Notes: generated by a model not told the origin, from the sequence alone. Numbered from the stretch's first letter, positions 10,001-22,036 are shown. The stretch: DNA of 64,000 nucleotides from Flectonema sp. DT1601 (GCA_964019425.1 OZ025790.1:558001-622000), one strand, 5' to 3'. Numbers and translations: made by a program.

Positions 10001-13000
10001 GGGAAGAAAGTATCTCTGTGGTTCAATTCCCCTTCCCGTTCACTTTTTTCTTGACGATGAGAAAAAAAAAAGGTGCAGTTTTAGTTGCGCTGTCATTGTC
10101 TTCACTTTTAGGAATCTGAATTTTTTTTACCTCTGTTACCTTTGTCTGTTTTTTTTTTTTTTTTTTTTTTTTTTTTCCACTTTTTTGTTTTTGAAGCCTC
10201 TTCGCACTGTTTCGTTAATCGATTTCTTTCTTTCGTTCTTTTTTTTTTTTTTTTTTTTTTTCTTTTTTTTTTTTAAAAAAAAATAATCCCTTCTTATCGT
10301 AAATATTCTGTTATAGAATGGTACCCGTGATGTTCTTCAGATTATTTGACTTCTCTGACTTCGAGAAAAAAAAATATAATAAAATAAATATAGTATCGAC
10401 TCGTTTCTTTCCCGTAACTGAATAGAGATTCCAAATTGTTGAATTTTTAGTAAGTTGCATCTTTCAGGTTCGTATGTTTTCTCTATTTCTCCAACAACCG
10501 TTAGTACGGTGTAGGCCTTGTAGTCATCTGTAATTTATTGTTACCAGTCTTCTTATGATGTTTCTGGGGGGGAAAAAAAATAATAATAGCTTAAAAGGTA
10601 TTCGTTCACTGCATTTTAACTGGGATAAAAAAGTTCCCCCTCAAAAAAAAAATGTTTTAATTTTTTACAAAACTTACGTAGAGCTCAAGGCATTCTCGCT
10701 ATTCAGTAGGGCATTTCTCTTTCCCACTGGTTTACAGGTACAGAATTGTGCCTGTCGTTGTTGTTGTTGTTGTTTCTATGATTATTTGTTATTCTGTATA
10801 CCTCTTAATCTTTGGAGGAAATGGGTTCATTTCTTTTAGTTGTACCCAAATATACTTATACTATTTGTTCTTTTTTTTTCTTCTTCTTTTTCAGTTCAAA
10901 CAAACTAACAAACCTTTTTTTTTTTTTTTTTTTTTCAAAAGCGAAACGTATGTTAACATTATGAGAAATTAGTTACTTTTTCTAAGGGTAAAAAAAAAGA
11001 GTCTTTCACTGGAGTTTTCTGTGCCCTTCTGTGTGGGGGAGTTGTTTGGTCTTAAACAACCTTTGGAAAACGGCTACAGACTGACCTCTGGAATACTCCT
11101 AGAGAGCACCAATGTTTGATTATAAATTAATAACTCATAAATTATTTGTTTATTCGATAACTTTATATCAGTTGTTTAGATATCATTGCGTTGCGTTACT
11201 TTATAAATATTGTCATCGCGAATTGAAGTAGAATCTAATCACGGATTTTGTGTGTCTCTCCCGTCGGTGAACTTTTCTCCACTTAACTTATAAATAATTA
11301 GTGATATAACTTCAGGAAAGCAACAAGTAGGTTGAGATGGGTTATCTGCTGTGTGTGTTTTTTTTTTTTTTTTTTTTTTTTTGTTACCAGTGGCTTTTAT
11401 TTCCTTTGCCCCTGCTGATTCTTTCCTTTCGGTACTTTTGATATGGAGTACTAGTTGCTTGTGGTCTTTTGAGTCATCTTGATGTTGTTTGGGTTTTGTT
11501 TTTTAAAATACTAACCAAATGCTTTGGGGACAGTTCCAGAAAAACAGTTCTATTGCTTCAGGAATGTTTACCTTTCAGAAGTTTAAAAAAATTTGGGATT
11601 TATTTCCCTTTTTTTTGCTTTACTGAAGGTTTTCGCTTTTATGCATCGGCGTCGGCTGATATTGGAATTATAAACTGGTAGGTGATAGTGGTTCAGTTAT
11701 TCGACTTTGCTTCCCTTGATAAGTACATCAGTTGCGAACAAAAGTATTTTGCAAAGTGACTGATGAGTTGATTACTGCTTTTATGATCAAACATTCGATT
11801 CTTTCCCTCACAGTTCGTGCTTTCTTAAATAGGCATCTTGGTTTTTTCTGTTTTTTTCTTTTTTTGTTTTGTTGTTGTTGTTTTATTATTGTTTAATTTA
11901 AAGAGACTTGTTGTGTTGACGCTTTCTCATCATATGCTCGCGGTTTTTTATGATGAAAAAAAAAGGAGGGGGGAAAAAAAATGATCTACTGTGTCAACAA
12001 AAAATATGAGCTCAGGTAAACGGCAGGGAGCTTTATTAGGATTAAAAAAAAAAATTATACTAAAACAGTATAAATGTGTCCCCGTTTTTCCACTCATTTT
12101 TTCTTGCTTGTATTTCTTTTTTTTATTCTTTCTTGTTTATTTTTTGTATCTTTTTATATCTCTCTTCTTTTTTTTATGTGATTATGATTATTTTTTTTAT
12201 TTTTTTTTTTTTGTTCAAAGCAAGTATGGATAGCCTAGCTTAGGTTTTTTCTTTCGAATTGTTTTGTGTACTTTAAATGATCTTGTGGGGAAAAAAAAAA
12301 AAAAAAAAAAAAAAAAGTGGTCTTTATAATATTATATTTTGCTCCGACGCAGTCCTTTTGAAGGTATATTTCCCTTGTAGGCAAACTTACTCAGAAAGAT
12401 GACGTTTTGAGTTAAGTTTTTTTTTTTTTTTTTTTTAAATCTTCATCGATTCCAGTTTTGGTTTGGTTTATTTCTTCCTTTGAATTGGCACCTTCCACTA
12501 GGTCGAGCTGCCGGCGTCGAACGGAAAAACAGTTTTGAGTGAGTTTTGTTATTCAGACGAGCGGCAGTAGTTATCAGTTCGCAGCTCTCCCTCAATCCCA
12601 ATACTCAATGGCATTACTTACGAGCATTGACAAGTTCACATTTTAGCATGGATTCTGTTTTGTATTTAAGTAGTAGACGAGATAGATGGTTGTTGTTTTA
12701 TTTTTATGATTCTCTTGATACACTTGGATATTTTTTTTTTTTTTTTTTCCAGCCAGCAAACTGTCTACTTGCTAACTACAGAATGTTCACGTCCTGTTTT
12801 TGTGTGAATCGCTACCAACCGTAGCGATACTTTCCCGCTTGTCTTTGCATACCACTTGCATCATTTCTTACAAATACTGTTTTTAGAGGCGTTATAGACA
12901 GTATCCCTCTATAGGAAGCTTTTCCAAAATTCTTTTAGGTGGTTTTAAGCCTTTTTTTTTTCCCCTTTTTTTTTCATCCTCTCTTCTTATTACCCGTTGT

Positions 13001-14350
13001 CTTGCCGGTCTTCTTTTATCTATTTTCTGCTTTGAGTAATTGCTTGAAGTGGTGATTGATTGGTATGATAGGAAAAAAAATTCAAGTAACCAGTTTTTTT
13101 GCCCCAACAAGGATGCTATACAGGTTTAAAAAAGGAGAAAAAAAAAAAAAAAAAAAGAATAAAAAAAAAAAAAAAATGACAATAGGGTTTTGACAAGTTG
13201 AAGATATTTATATTATTTTATCTCGTCGAAACTTTTCATTTTGATTTTGTTCTCTAACCCCCATGGAAAAGATATTTTTTCTTTTTTTTTGAATTTTTTT
13301 TTTTTTCCCGCTGATGGCAGTTTGTTGTATTTTCCCAAGCATGACCATCTTTTCTGTATACCCCCAACAGGGCGATAGGTTGCACTGAACTGCCCTTCAT
13401 GAGATGCCCGATATATAGTTCTTTTTTAATTCAGGTTTTTGTGTTCCTCATCCCACAACCCTTCCTATATTCATGTAATTGTACGACAGTAATCGTGCGA
13501 CAGGATCTCTTGTTTAGATTACACATGTATATAGGGTCATTTCATCATCGTATTCTTCTTTTTCTTCTTCTTCTACTGGTTTGAGTATTGACTGAACGAA
13601 GTTTCTATCAGAGACAGAAGGTAGAGTCTTTTTCCACTTGAGTTCAGTGATGAATTCGTTTTGTGAATCTCTTTCTGAACACTGATGAACTCTTTCATCG
13701 AAAACAGAATAGTGTAATTTTGGATACTCTGGTCTTGAGCAGTAATCAACTTTTAAAAAAAAAAAAAAAAAAAAAAATTGATAAGCCGACAATCAGCATA
13801 ATTCTTCCTGTGATTCTCACTCACTGGGTGAGTAGTATCACTTGCGAGACTGATGTTTATGCTTGCATGATTATTTTATTTTTTTGGAAAAAAAAAAAAA
13901 GTTTTTATTGAGTTGTGTTTTTCATTAATAAAAACTACTTTGCTGGAATACTTAAAAGCAATCAGTACTCAGGCTATTATATTCCTCTCCCAGTGATGTA
14001 GAGGAGCTGTAAGGGCTGCATGTTTAACACACTAAACAGAGTACGATTGTTAGTAACTGGCATTTCAAGTTGAGGAAGGAAAACAACTCGTTCTCTTGTT
14101 ATTCTTTTGTTTGGCATTTATAGTAAGGATGACTTATCGGAGATTTCTTTGTTAGGACTACAGACATCAGACGTTTCTATTTCTGTATTCGGTTCTCGTT
14201 AATCTCCTTTTTTTAAGTTCTCTTTCCTCATAAAGTGATGTGTGGCTGTCGGTACTGTCTTGTTGCTTTGGAGAGAGACGGCGTTTTCCGTTTCTTTTGC
14301 ACTCTTTAATGTAGTCAAGAATAAGACTTTAAACAATGCTAACTGTTTCC

Positions 14351-14382
<32 letters not shown>

Positions 14383-14547
14383 GTTATTTTCCTTGGTCAG
14401 TAAGCACTCCTGAAAGGCATTTTATTTTATTTTATTTTATTTTATTTTATTTTATTTTATTTTATGATTCTTTATTATGGTATTTTAGCTGCCCCAGTAG
14501 TCTCCGACACTGTTTACTTTCGGTTTTGGTAGTCGTTTATACTTCAG
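7047..14547. other. Large gene-poor, T-rich interval
   Basis: About 7.5 kb without a supportable protein gene. Open frames are short and driven by homopolymers. Poly-T runs outnumber poly-A runs on the plus strand (for example 10150-10178, 10240-10260, 11360-11382, 12418-12436, 14356-14382). A (TTTTA)n microsatellite lies at about 14420-14464, and a perfect 14-bp palindrome CCTCCTTAAGGAGG at 8838-8851. I looked for tRNA B-box sequences and found none that fold. Small spliced RNAs or long UTRs remain possible. Confidence 0.6.
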
Positions 14548-14631
14548 GTAAGTCAACGTCTCTTCCTGCTGGTGAGTGACTGACGTTCCTTGGAACTCGA
14601 CTGCTCTGACGAACAAACAAAAAACTAACAG
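14548..14631 (+). other. Predicted intron in a non-coding or 5' UTR transcript
   Basis: CAG|GTAAGT at 14545-14553 is a near-consensus donor, and 84 nt later the sequence ACTAACAG ends at 14631. This matches the acceptor motif of the window's coding introns. Flanking DNA has stops in all frames, so the exons would be non-coding. The actin-like gene starts about 670 bp downstream on the same strand, which makes a long spliced 5' leader one explanation and an independent ncRNA another. Confidence 0.4.
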
Positions 14632-15305
14632 GGTGCGTGCTCTCTATGTAAAGCTGCTTTTTAGCAAATCTTTTCTTACATAACCACAGCAAGCAACCAA
14701 TTTTATAGGCTCAGGCAACGTGAGTACGGATTCTTAGGCGTGGGTATGGCGAATTCATTTTTTTTTCTTCTTTTTTTTTACAATCTCCAGACGAATTTTT
14801 CGCTTTCACACACAAACAAAGAGCCTAAGGTGAAATACGATCACGGCCCACTACTATTATTTTTATTTCCCCCCTTAAAATTACTTTTTCTCTGTTTGTT
14901 ATTTTGTGGATAGTTTTTCATGTGATGAACACTCAACAGGGTAGTAACAACTTCCTTCAAGCCTTCGATTGGAAAGTTCCTCACAACAAAGAGATCAAAA
15001 AATAACCAACAGAGTGAAGTAAACGACACCAGCAAAAAAAAAAAAAAAAAAAAAAAAACCAAAATAATAATTTTATTTTTTCTTAAAATTATTACAACAA
15101 TCGATTACTTTGTTAGTTTTTTAAAAGAATTTTGCAAACTTATATCTATTCATTCACTTCATAGGGTTACAAATATATATGCGAATCGTACGGTGGTCTT
15201 CGTTGCTTAACAGACGTTCAGGACTCTCGTCTTCACCCGTTATAATTTATTTTATATTAATTTAAGTAAAAGGGGACACTAACACAAAACAAAACAAAAC
15301 AAGCA

Positions 15306-16568
15306 ATGAAACTTGCTGTGAATACTGCTAAGCTTCTCCGCAACGTCCCTCTCCCTGATGAAATCGTAACTGTACATGATGCTGCAGTTGTTGTTGACCT
15401 TGGATCTGGAAGCATAAAAGTTGGATTCAGTGGAGACGACGCCCCACGTCAAACCGTTCCATGCATCGAAGGAAAAGTTGTAAAAGGAGAGAAAAAGGGA
15501 ATTAATAAGGACATGAAGGATACCTACGTATGTTCTGAAGCATACAAACAACGGGAAAAACTTCAATTATCGAGCCCAATCATAAAAGGACTAGTACAGG
15601 AATGGGGTGACCCTCTAGGAGTAAAAGATCGCAACGAGGGTTCCATTGAGAGAATATTTAATCATATTTATGATGATTTGTTGAAAACTAATATCCAAGA
15701 TCCAAATCAACCCCTTTTATTATCAGAACCTGTTCTTACTGACCTGACATCTGCTAAGGAAAACAGAGAAAAGATAACTGAAATACTATTCGAATCTCTC
15801 GGAATTCCATCTCTCTATATATCACAAGCACCAGTTCTGTCATTATACAGTTCTGGAAGGACTACGGGGATGGTAATTGAAATGGGATATGGTACTTGTC
15901 ACACTGCTCCAATATTCGAGGGATTTCCACTTTTCCATTCCATTTTACAACTCGATTTCGGTGGAGTAGAGTTGACTGATTTAGTCATTAAGATGCTGGG
16001 AGATCAGGGAACAAGATTCCCAAAATGCCATGAAAGGTTTATCGGTTCTTACATCAAAGAAACCCTTTGTCAGATAGCAGAAGATCGAGAGAGTTATGAA
16101 CAAGTAGTCGCTGATAAAGAAGATGAAAAATCATTAGTTCTACCAGACGGTGTGAAGGTTCGATTAGACTCAAGAAGATGGGATGTCGCGGAATCTTTAT
16201 TTAATCCATCTCTACTTTCTGGTCAAGAAGATCAACGAGGAATTCATCACCTCGCTTTGGAATCTGTTCGTAAATGTGATACGGATATTGCTCCGTCGTT
16301 GTTTCAAAATGTTATCCTCTCGGGAGGAACTTCGATGACTTCTGGTTTACCTGATCGACTCGAAACAGAAATGCTTGAACTGACTCCAACAGAAAAAGTT
16401 AAAGTCCACGCCTCAACTGAACGATCGCAGGCAACTTGGATTGGAGGATCTATCCTCGCCTCACTACCAACATTCCAAGATCTTTGGGTTACTAAAGCTG
16501 ACTATGATGAATATGGACAACAACATCCAGGACAGAAACGTCACATCATACATCGAAATTGTTTTTAA
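15306..16568 (+). CDS. Divergent actin / actin-related protein
   Basis: A 420-aa single-exon product with the actin fold. VVVDLGSGSIKVGFSGDDAPR near residue 28 is the phosphate-1 loop (LDNGSGxxKxGFAGDDAPR in actin). LSEPVL near 140 corresponds to the actin TEAPL region. MVIEMGYGTCHTAPIFEG near 189 is the phosphate-2 loop, NVILSGGTSMTSG near 339 the adenosine motif, and the end, DYDEYG...HRNCF, mirrors the conventional actin tail (EYDESG...HRKCF). It is longer than actin (about 375) because of an N-terminal extension of about 20 residues and insertions near residues 58-72 and 95-115. Many conserved actin positions are changed, so it is either a fast-evolving actin paralogue or an orphan ARP; I cannot place it in ARP1-11. 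The start is the first ATG, after an A/C-rich leader. Confidence 0.88.
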   Translation: MKLAVNTAKLLRNVPLPDEIVTVHDAAVVVDLGSGSIKVGFSGDDAPRQTVPCIEGKVVKGEKKGINKDMKDTYVCSEAYKQREKLQLSSPIIKGLVQEWGDPLGVKDRNEGSIERIFNHIYDDLLKTNIQDPNQPLLLSEPVLTDLTSAKENREKITEILFESLGIPSLYISQAPVLSLYSSGRTTGMVIEMGYGTCHTAPIFEGFPLFHSILQLDFGGVELTDLVIKMLGDQGTRFPKCHERFIGSYIKETLCQIAEDRESYEQVVADKEDEKSLVLPDGVKVRLDSRRWDVAESLFNPSLLSGQEDQRGIHHLALESVRKCDTDIAPSLFQNVILSGGTSMTSGLPDRLETEMLELTPTEKVKVHASTERSQATWIGGSILASLPTFQDLWVTKADYDEYGQQHPGQKRHIIHRNCF

Positions 16569-16814
16569 TTTTGTTGAGACGTCGTTTCTAACGATTTTTA
16601 ATTTTTTAAAATTTTTTTTTTAAATGTTTCTTAAACTAATAACAAAATCTCCCACTTTCGACCCTCCGCACACTATGTGAATAGTTTATTATGTTAGGGT
16701 TTTTTTTTTTGGCAAAGTAGGTTTGGTAAACTGAAAAAAAAAAACCAAACCTTTTTTTTTTCAAAAGAGAAAAAAAAAAAAAAAAAACATGGAAACAGTA
16801 TTTATAAGGAAATA

Positions 16815-19209
16815 ATGTCCTCAGCTTTTCTTTGGATTACGGTAGTGATCTTGAGTCTGGTTGCGGAGGTGTTACCACAGACAGCTCCGGGAATAGTATT
16901 TCCCATACTAGATGCTGAATTGGGTGATCACCCTCAGATATATAGGAGTATTTGTATGATTGGTTATCTGTGGCAATACGAACAAACATTAAATGAATCG
17001 CGAATTGGAATAAAGTTTAGCTACTGTGGTGTGCCTGCAAGTGTTGATGTATTCCTCCCAACTGAATCATCGTCACCCAACCTCGTTAGAGGTATTATTG
17101 AAAACACTCTTATTGTAATGTGGGGATCACTAACTAACAATACTATTCATATTAATCAATACGATCGTTTTGCTGAAAATATCAACCCCTCTGTTGACCT
17201 TCAGGTGAATACGACTGATCTACGAAGTCCTCAAATGCTTGTAGTCGGTAGTCGGTACTACGTACTAACTTGGCAAGACGGTGAAGATTATGTTTTAAAA
17301 GGACAACTTATCAACGAAAACTTCCAACTAATCGGGGAAGAGTTCCTCATCAGCTCAACGCAACCGACGAAGAGGATGCCAGCGGAGGTGACACCGATGC
17401 CGATCGGTTTTGTCAGCACCTGGCAGCAGTTGCGGAATGGGAGTACTTCTGATTATGAGATTCTAGCAAGTCTTCACTTTGAAGATGGGAGTAGGAATGG
17501 TGAAATCTTTCGAGTCAGTCCAGATGATAACAGAAATTACACTTCTCCTCAAGTTGCGGTGTTTGTTAATATCGAAAGTATCGTATTCATTTGGAAAGTA
17601 ATGAATGATGACAACTACAGCACTTTATACGGAACTCTCTATGACACGTCTACTGGTGTTCTCCGAAACTTTCGCGTCTCAGGTACGGCAATGAACTCTG
17701 ATCATCGCGTGACTGTCTGTCAAAGGCTAAGTATGATTTACGTTGTTTGGGTAGAGAAAATAACCAACACTACGGACTCTGTTTTATTATTTAATGAATT
17801 CAGAAATGATGGTTTTAGTCCCGACTCACCACAAATGATTTCTATGAATTGGTCAACTACCGTACCTGGACATCCGAGTGTGGCTGAAAAAGATTTTGGG
17901 TTTCAAGTAGTTTGGTCAGAGACGTTCAAGAATGGTTCAAGAGCGGGGATATATTCAGAACTATACACACCACCAGAAGGAAGGCTTCCTGTCGTTCCTT
18001 CAAATAGAACGAGTCCTCCTGCGGGAATTCCAACAACAGAAATCCCAACATCGATACCAACAGAAAGTTCAAAGAAGTCATTTAGTGTTATTTCCGTGAT
18101 ATTATTTTCTTCTTTATGTCTGTTTGTCGTCGGAGTACTATTTGGGGTCTACCGCAGATGTCGCGGGAAGAGTTCTAAACTACCAACAGATGAACTAGCG
18201 ATCCAACTAAGTACATTACCACCTGAAGCTTCTGAAACACTTACAGAAACAGCATTACAACCCATTCATGAAATCGACTGGTCTTCTCTCTATGATTTCA
18301 AGGTAGTGGGTAAGGGAGCATTCGGCATCGTTAGGACAGCCTGGAGTAATGTGACTAGAGAACAGGTATGGTCAACCTTTATTATTATTGTGTACTTCAT
18401 CTCTAAAACAGTAATAAAAATAATACAAACAGATTGCCATCAAAGAGTCACACACTGATGGAGAAGATCTCGTTGAAGAAGTTCGCGTACTCTGCTCACT
18501 CCGACAGAAGAACATTTTGAATTACTACGGATGGGCAAGACATGAAGGAACCTTATACATGATTACTGAGTACTGTTCAGGTGGTTCTCTACTTCAATTC
18601 AAATGGAAAGATCGAATGACTCAATCGTTAGCAGTCACAGACATTGCAAGAGCTCTGTCTTACTTAGAGACATTAGGATTAGTACACATGGATGTTTCAG
18701 CAAGGAATGTATTAGCTATGAGTGATGGTATGTTAAAACTTAGTGATATGGGTCTTCTTACTAACAGAGGAGGGAAGACTAAATCAAAGCTTCCAATACA
18801 GTGGTGCTCTCCCACTACACTGAAAACAAAACGAGCTTACACATCCCAAGACATTTGGTCCTATGGATGTCTACTTTACGAAGTGTTGTCAGGACATGCT
18901 CCGTTTTATTTAGAAGCTCGTGATGGGCTTAAGAATGTCGCCAGGAAGATTGTCAACTGTGGACTCCCTTCAGCTCCAAGTGATTTAAATCGAGTAGAGC
19001 AATTGATTTGGGATACTGTTGTGGTTCGATGTTGGGACACAACCTCGTCACAGATATCATTCAGAGATATTTTACTTACGATGGAAAAGCTGCATTCGCA
19101 ATCAATCGAAATGGATTCTGTGTCACCTTACTTTCCAGGTATTGAATACGAGACGGTGGATGTTTATGTTAATAATGACTTTGATTGTGAGCCTCGTCTT
19201 CTGTCTTAG
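16815..19209 (+). CDS. Receptor tyrosine-kinase-like protein with beta-repeat ectodomain (two exons)
   Basis: Predicted single-pass receptor kinase of 775 aa. Residues 1-21 look like a signal peptide (MSSAFLWITVVILSLVAEV). The ectodomain (about 22-425) has several N-glycosylation sequons and imperfect repeats of the form GEEF.I.S....P.V....GFV..W....G....I...L. A hydrophobic segment lies at about 426-447, followed by RRCRGK. The kinase domain runs from about 495 to 739: G-loop GKGAFG, lysine in IAIK (K521), HMDVSARN (D604), DMG (D622) in place of DFG, and LPIQW after the activation loop. The intron at 18366-18432 (67 nt, GTATGG...ACAAACAG, phase 0) splits the domain between the G-loop and the lysine; splicing restores TREQ-IAIKES. 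The ARN and PIQW motifs favour the TK group, although the HRD arginine and the APE motif are altered. It lies directly upstream of a shorter paralogue. Confidence 0.85.
18409..18922 (+). repeat. Near-identical tract shared with 20013-20526 (first copy)
   Basis: About 514 bp starting inside the kinase intron and ending in the C-lobe match 20013-20526 with three substitutions that I counted by eye. They give His-Thr versus His-Ala after the K521 region and two silent changes near the DIWSYG motif. Upstream and downstream the two genes differ strongly. Confidence 0.9.
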
Positions 19210-19594
19210 CGATCTTACCCTCATTCGCAAAGTGAATTACTTTCCTTGCGAGATGCTCACGGACTCAACAGTCTACTTTTATTTAATTTGATGTTGATCA
19301 AAAGCAACCATCTACTCTTATTACTGTCGATATATTGACGTCTGGGACAACACGTCTTTGAGACTGTCTATGTCGACTAACCTACTGATGTTTACAATGT
19401 CACGAAGCGATGAACTCTTTAATTGTTTAGTCAAAGCGAAAATATTTTACTTTTTCAGACAGGTAGCATTACACAACTGTGATTGAAGCGTGATAAGACT
19501 CTCTATTTAATTACATTAGTTCAAAGTGTGATGTCTTTTATTATTATCGCAGGTCAGCTGAACATATCAACTGAACTGAACAAAAAATATAATT

Positions 19595-20810
19595 ATGTTG
19601 GTGAGCAGGTTGGTTACACTGGTAGCAGTGCTGTCGATGGTAAATGCCCAAACACCAACACCTTCACCAGGTGAGGACTCGTCGAACTTAAAATCTGTGA
19701 TCTTATTTATTGTGTTGTGTGTTCTCGTTGTTGGAGTTTTTTTAGTAATCTGTAGAAAGTGTCGAAAGAGAATAAGAAAAAAACCTCCTCAAGAGCTTGC
19801 TGTTCAATTGAAAGTTGAGAGCCCAGATCCTTCCTCTGAAATTACACTCCCAGAAATAGCACTGCAGCCGATGCATGAAATCGCATGGACCTCCCTTTCT
19901 AATTTCAGAGTAGTTGGCAGGGGTGCCTTCGGTATCGTTAAGACTGCCTGGAGTAGTGTGACTAGAGAACAGGTATGGTTACCTTTCTTGTGTGGTATTC
20001 AATGTGTCATCGCAGTAATAAAAATAATACAAACAGATTGCCATCAAAGAGTCACACGCTGATGGAGAAGATCTCGTTGAAGAAGTTCGCGTACTCTGCT
20101 CACTCCGACAGAAGAACATTTTGAATTACTACGGATGGGCAAGACATGAAGGAACCTTATACATGATTACTGAGTACTGTTCAGGTGGTTCTCTACTTCA
20201 ATTCAAATGGAAAGATCGAATGACTCAATCGTTAGCAGTCACAGACATTGCAAGAGCTCTGTCTTACTTAGAGACATTAGGATTAGTACACATGGATGTT
20301 TCAGCAAGGAATGTATTAGCTATGAGTGATGGTATGTTAAAACTTAGTGATATGGGTCTTCTTACTAACAGAGGAGGGAAGACTAAATCAAAGCTTCCAA
20401 TACAGTGGTGCTCTCCCACTACACTGAAAACAAAACGAGCGTACACATCTCAAGACATTTGGTCCTATGGATGTCTACTTTACGAAGTGTTGTCAGGACA
20501 TGCTCCGTTTTATTTAGAAGCTCGTGGTGGTCTTAATAAGGTAGCCTTCAAGATTATGAATTGTGACATGCCTTCAGCTCCAAGTGATTTAAATCAAGTA
20601 GAGCAAATGATTTGGGATACTGTTGTGGTTCGATGTTGGGACACAACCTCATCACAGATATCATTCAACAGTATATTAATAACAATGGAAAAGCTACAAA
20701 GACTTTCCACTACGGTAGTTTCTGTTTCCCCTTATGAGTTTCCAGGTATTGCTTATGAGACTTTAGACGTTAGTGAGCTATTCAGAAATGATAGTAATCC
20801 TGTCGACTGA
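19595..20810 (+). CDS. Receptor-kinase paralogue without an ectodomain (two exons)
   Basis: Encodes 383 aa. A signal peptide (LVTLVAVLSMVNA, cleavage likely near residue 18) is followed by only about 16 Ser/Pro/Thr-rich residues. A transmembrane segment (VILFIVLCVLVVGVFLVIC), a basic stop-transfer (RKCRKRIRKK) and a kinase domain with GRGAFG, IAIK, HMDVSARN and DMG then follow. The intron at 19973-20036 (64 nt, GTATGG...ACAAACAG, phase 0) is at the same place as in the upstream gene. From the 3' part of this intron to about 20526 the DNA is almost identical to the upstream paralogue, whereas the flanks have clearly diverged. It may act as a constitutive or co-receptor kinase; that is inference. 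The start is the first ATG giving a signal peptide. Confidence 0.85.
20013..20526 (+). repeat. Near-identical tract shared with 18409-18922 (second copy)
   Basis: Partner of the tract at 18409, offset by 1604 bp in direct orientation. It includes the last 24 nt of the intron, so the identity is not explained by protein-level constraint alone. Confidence 0.9.
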
Positions 20811-21827
20811 TTGCTGTGAAGGGGAATTCCATTTTGTCGTTCTTTTTTTTTTTTGTTATTTTGGGAAAATCAATCCCAAACACGAAAAAAAAAAAAAAAA
20901 AAAAAAAAAAAGAATTGTTTTCTTTTCTTACTTTTGTTTCGTTATATTTGTTCAGACTGGTTGGAAAAACCGTCGTTTCGTCTTTGTCGTCATTTCGTTT
21001 CTTGTTTATGTTTTCGGATTCTGTGAAACCCTTCCAAAGTGCGTACAAACCGTTCGAGCAGCTGAAAACATTTTTTATGTGTCGTTTTAGGTAAACTAAA
21101 ATATATCCACTTCCCTTTGATCTCTCCAGTGAGATGAAGGAAATCGTCAATAAGTTTCGATACTTTTCTCAATTCACTAACTTTTTTTTTTTTTTTTTTT
21201 GCACCTAAGAAATAGTCAGGGAGGAAACTTCAGATTTACTCATTATGTTCAAATGTTTATCTATTTATTTTGTTCCGTCAATATTACTCTCTCGATCAAC
21301 AGAATGTAAGGCTTAATCTGAATGAGTTTTTTTCCCTCCTCCTTTATAAAACGCTAAGTTAAGCAATCACGTATCATTATGTTAATCCGATACAAAACTG
21401 TTGTATTTTACGAACTCAAACATCAAATTTCCCCAACAATTTATAGCAAACAATAATCGTCAGTTGAATTCACCCTGACGGAATTAGTCGAGAATTTGAT
21501 CATAAAAACACACCTACTTGAGTTTGTTTCGTAGTTTTGTGTCGCTGTAGATCACTCGGCCGAAAGTATGCTCCATGTCAAAAAACTGATAAAAATAATT
21601 TTTTTTTTATTTTCGATGACTAGATATATCTATCACCGCAGTATTGGGAATCCCAGAAGAGTCATCTACTTAATTCTGCAAGAAACCAAACTTGTTCTTT
21701 TTTTAAATTTTTTTTTGTGTGTTTTTTCTGCTAACTAACATACGTTGAATATTAACTTATAATTTTGGTGGAAACGTCAATTTGTTCTTTCCACCCAACA
21801 ACACCAACAACAAACTCCGTTGACGAA

Positions 21828-21865
<38 letters not shown>

Positions 21866-22036
21866 TTTCGCAGTTCAGTTCTATCACTAAACTCAATGAA
21901 TTCATTCATGAATACAACTCTTTTATATTATTATTATATTTATTATTATTATAATAATTATTCGATGGTTCTGATGTGGGAAAACTTTTTATTATGTTTC
22001 TATTTCCTCTCACCCCAATAACAGAAACCACTCCCG
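20811..22036. other. Intergenic DNA, AT-rich
   Basis: Poly-A (20885-20911), poly-T (21181-21200 and 21832-21862) and AT-rich filler. No coding frame is credible. The last bases, AATAACAG ending at 22024, look like an acceptor 12 nt upstream of the next start codon. Confidence 0.6.
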
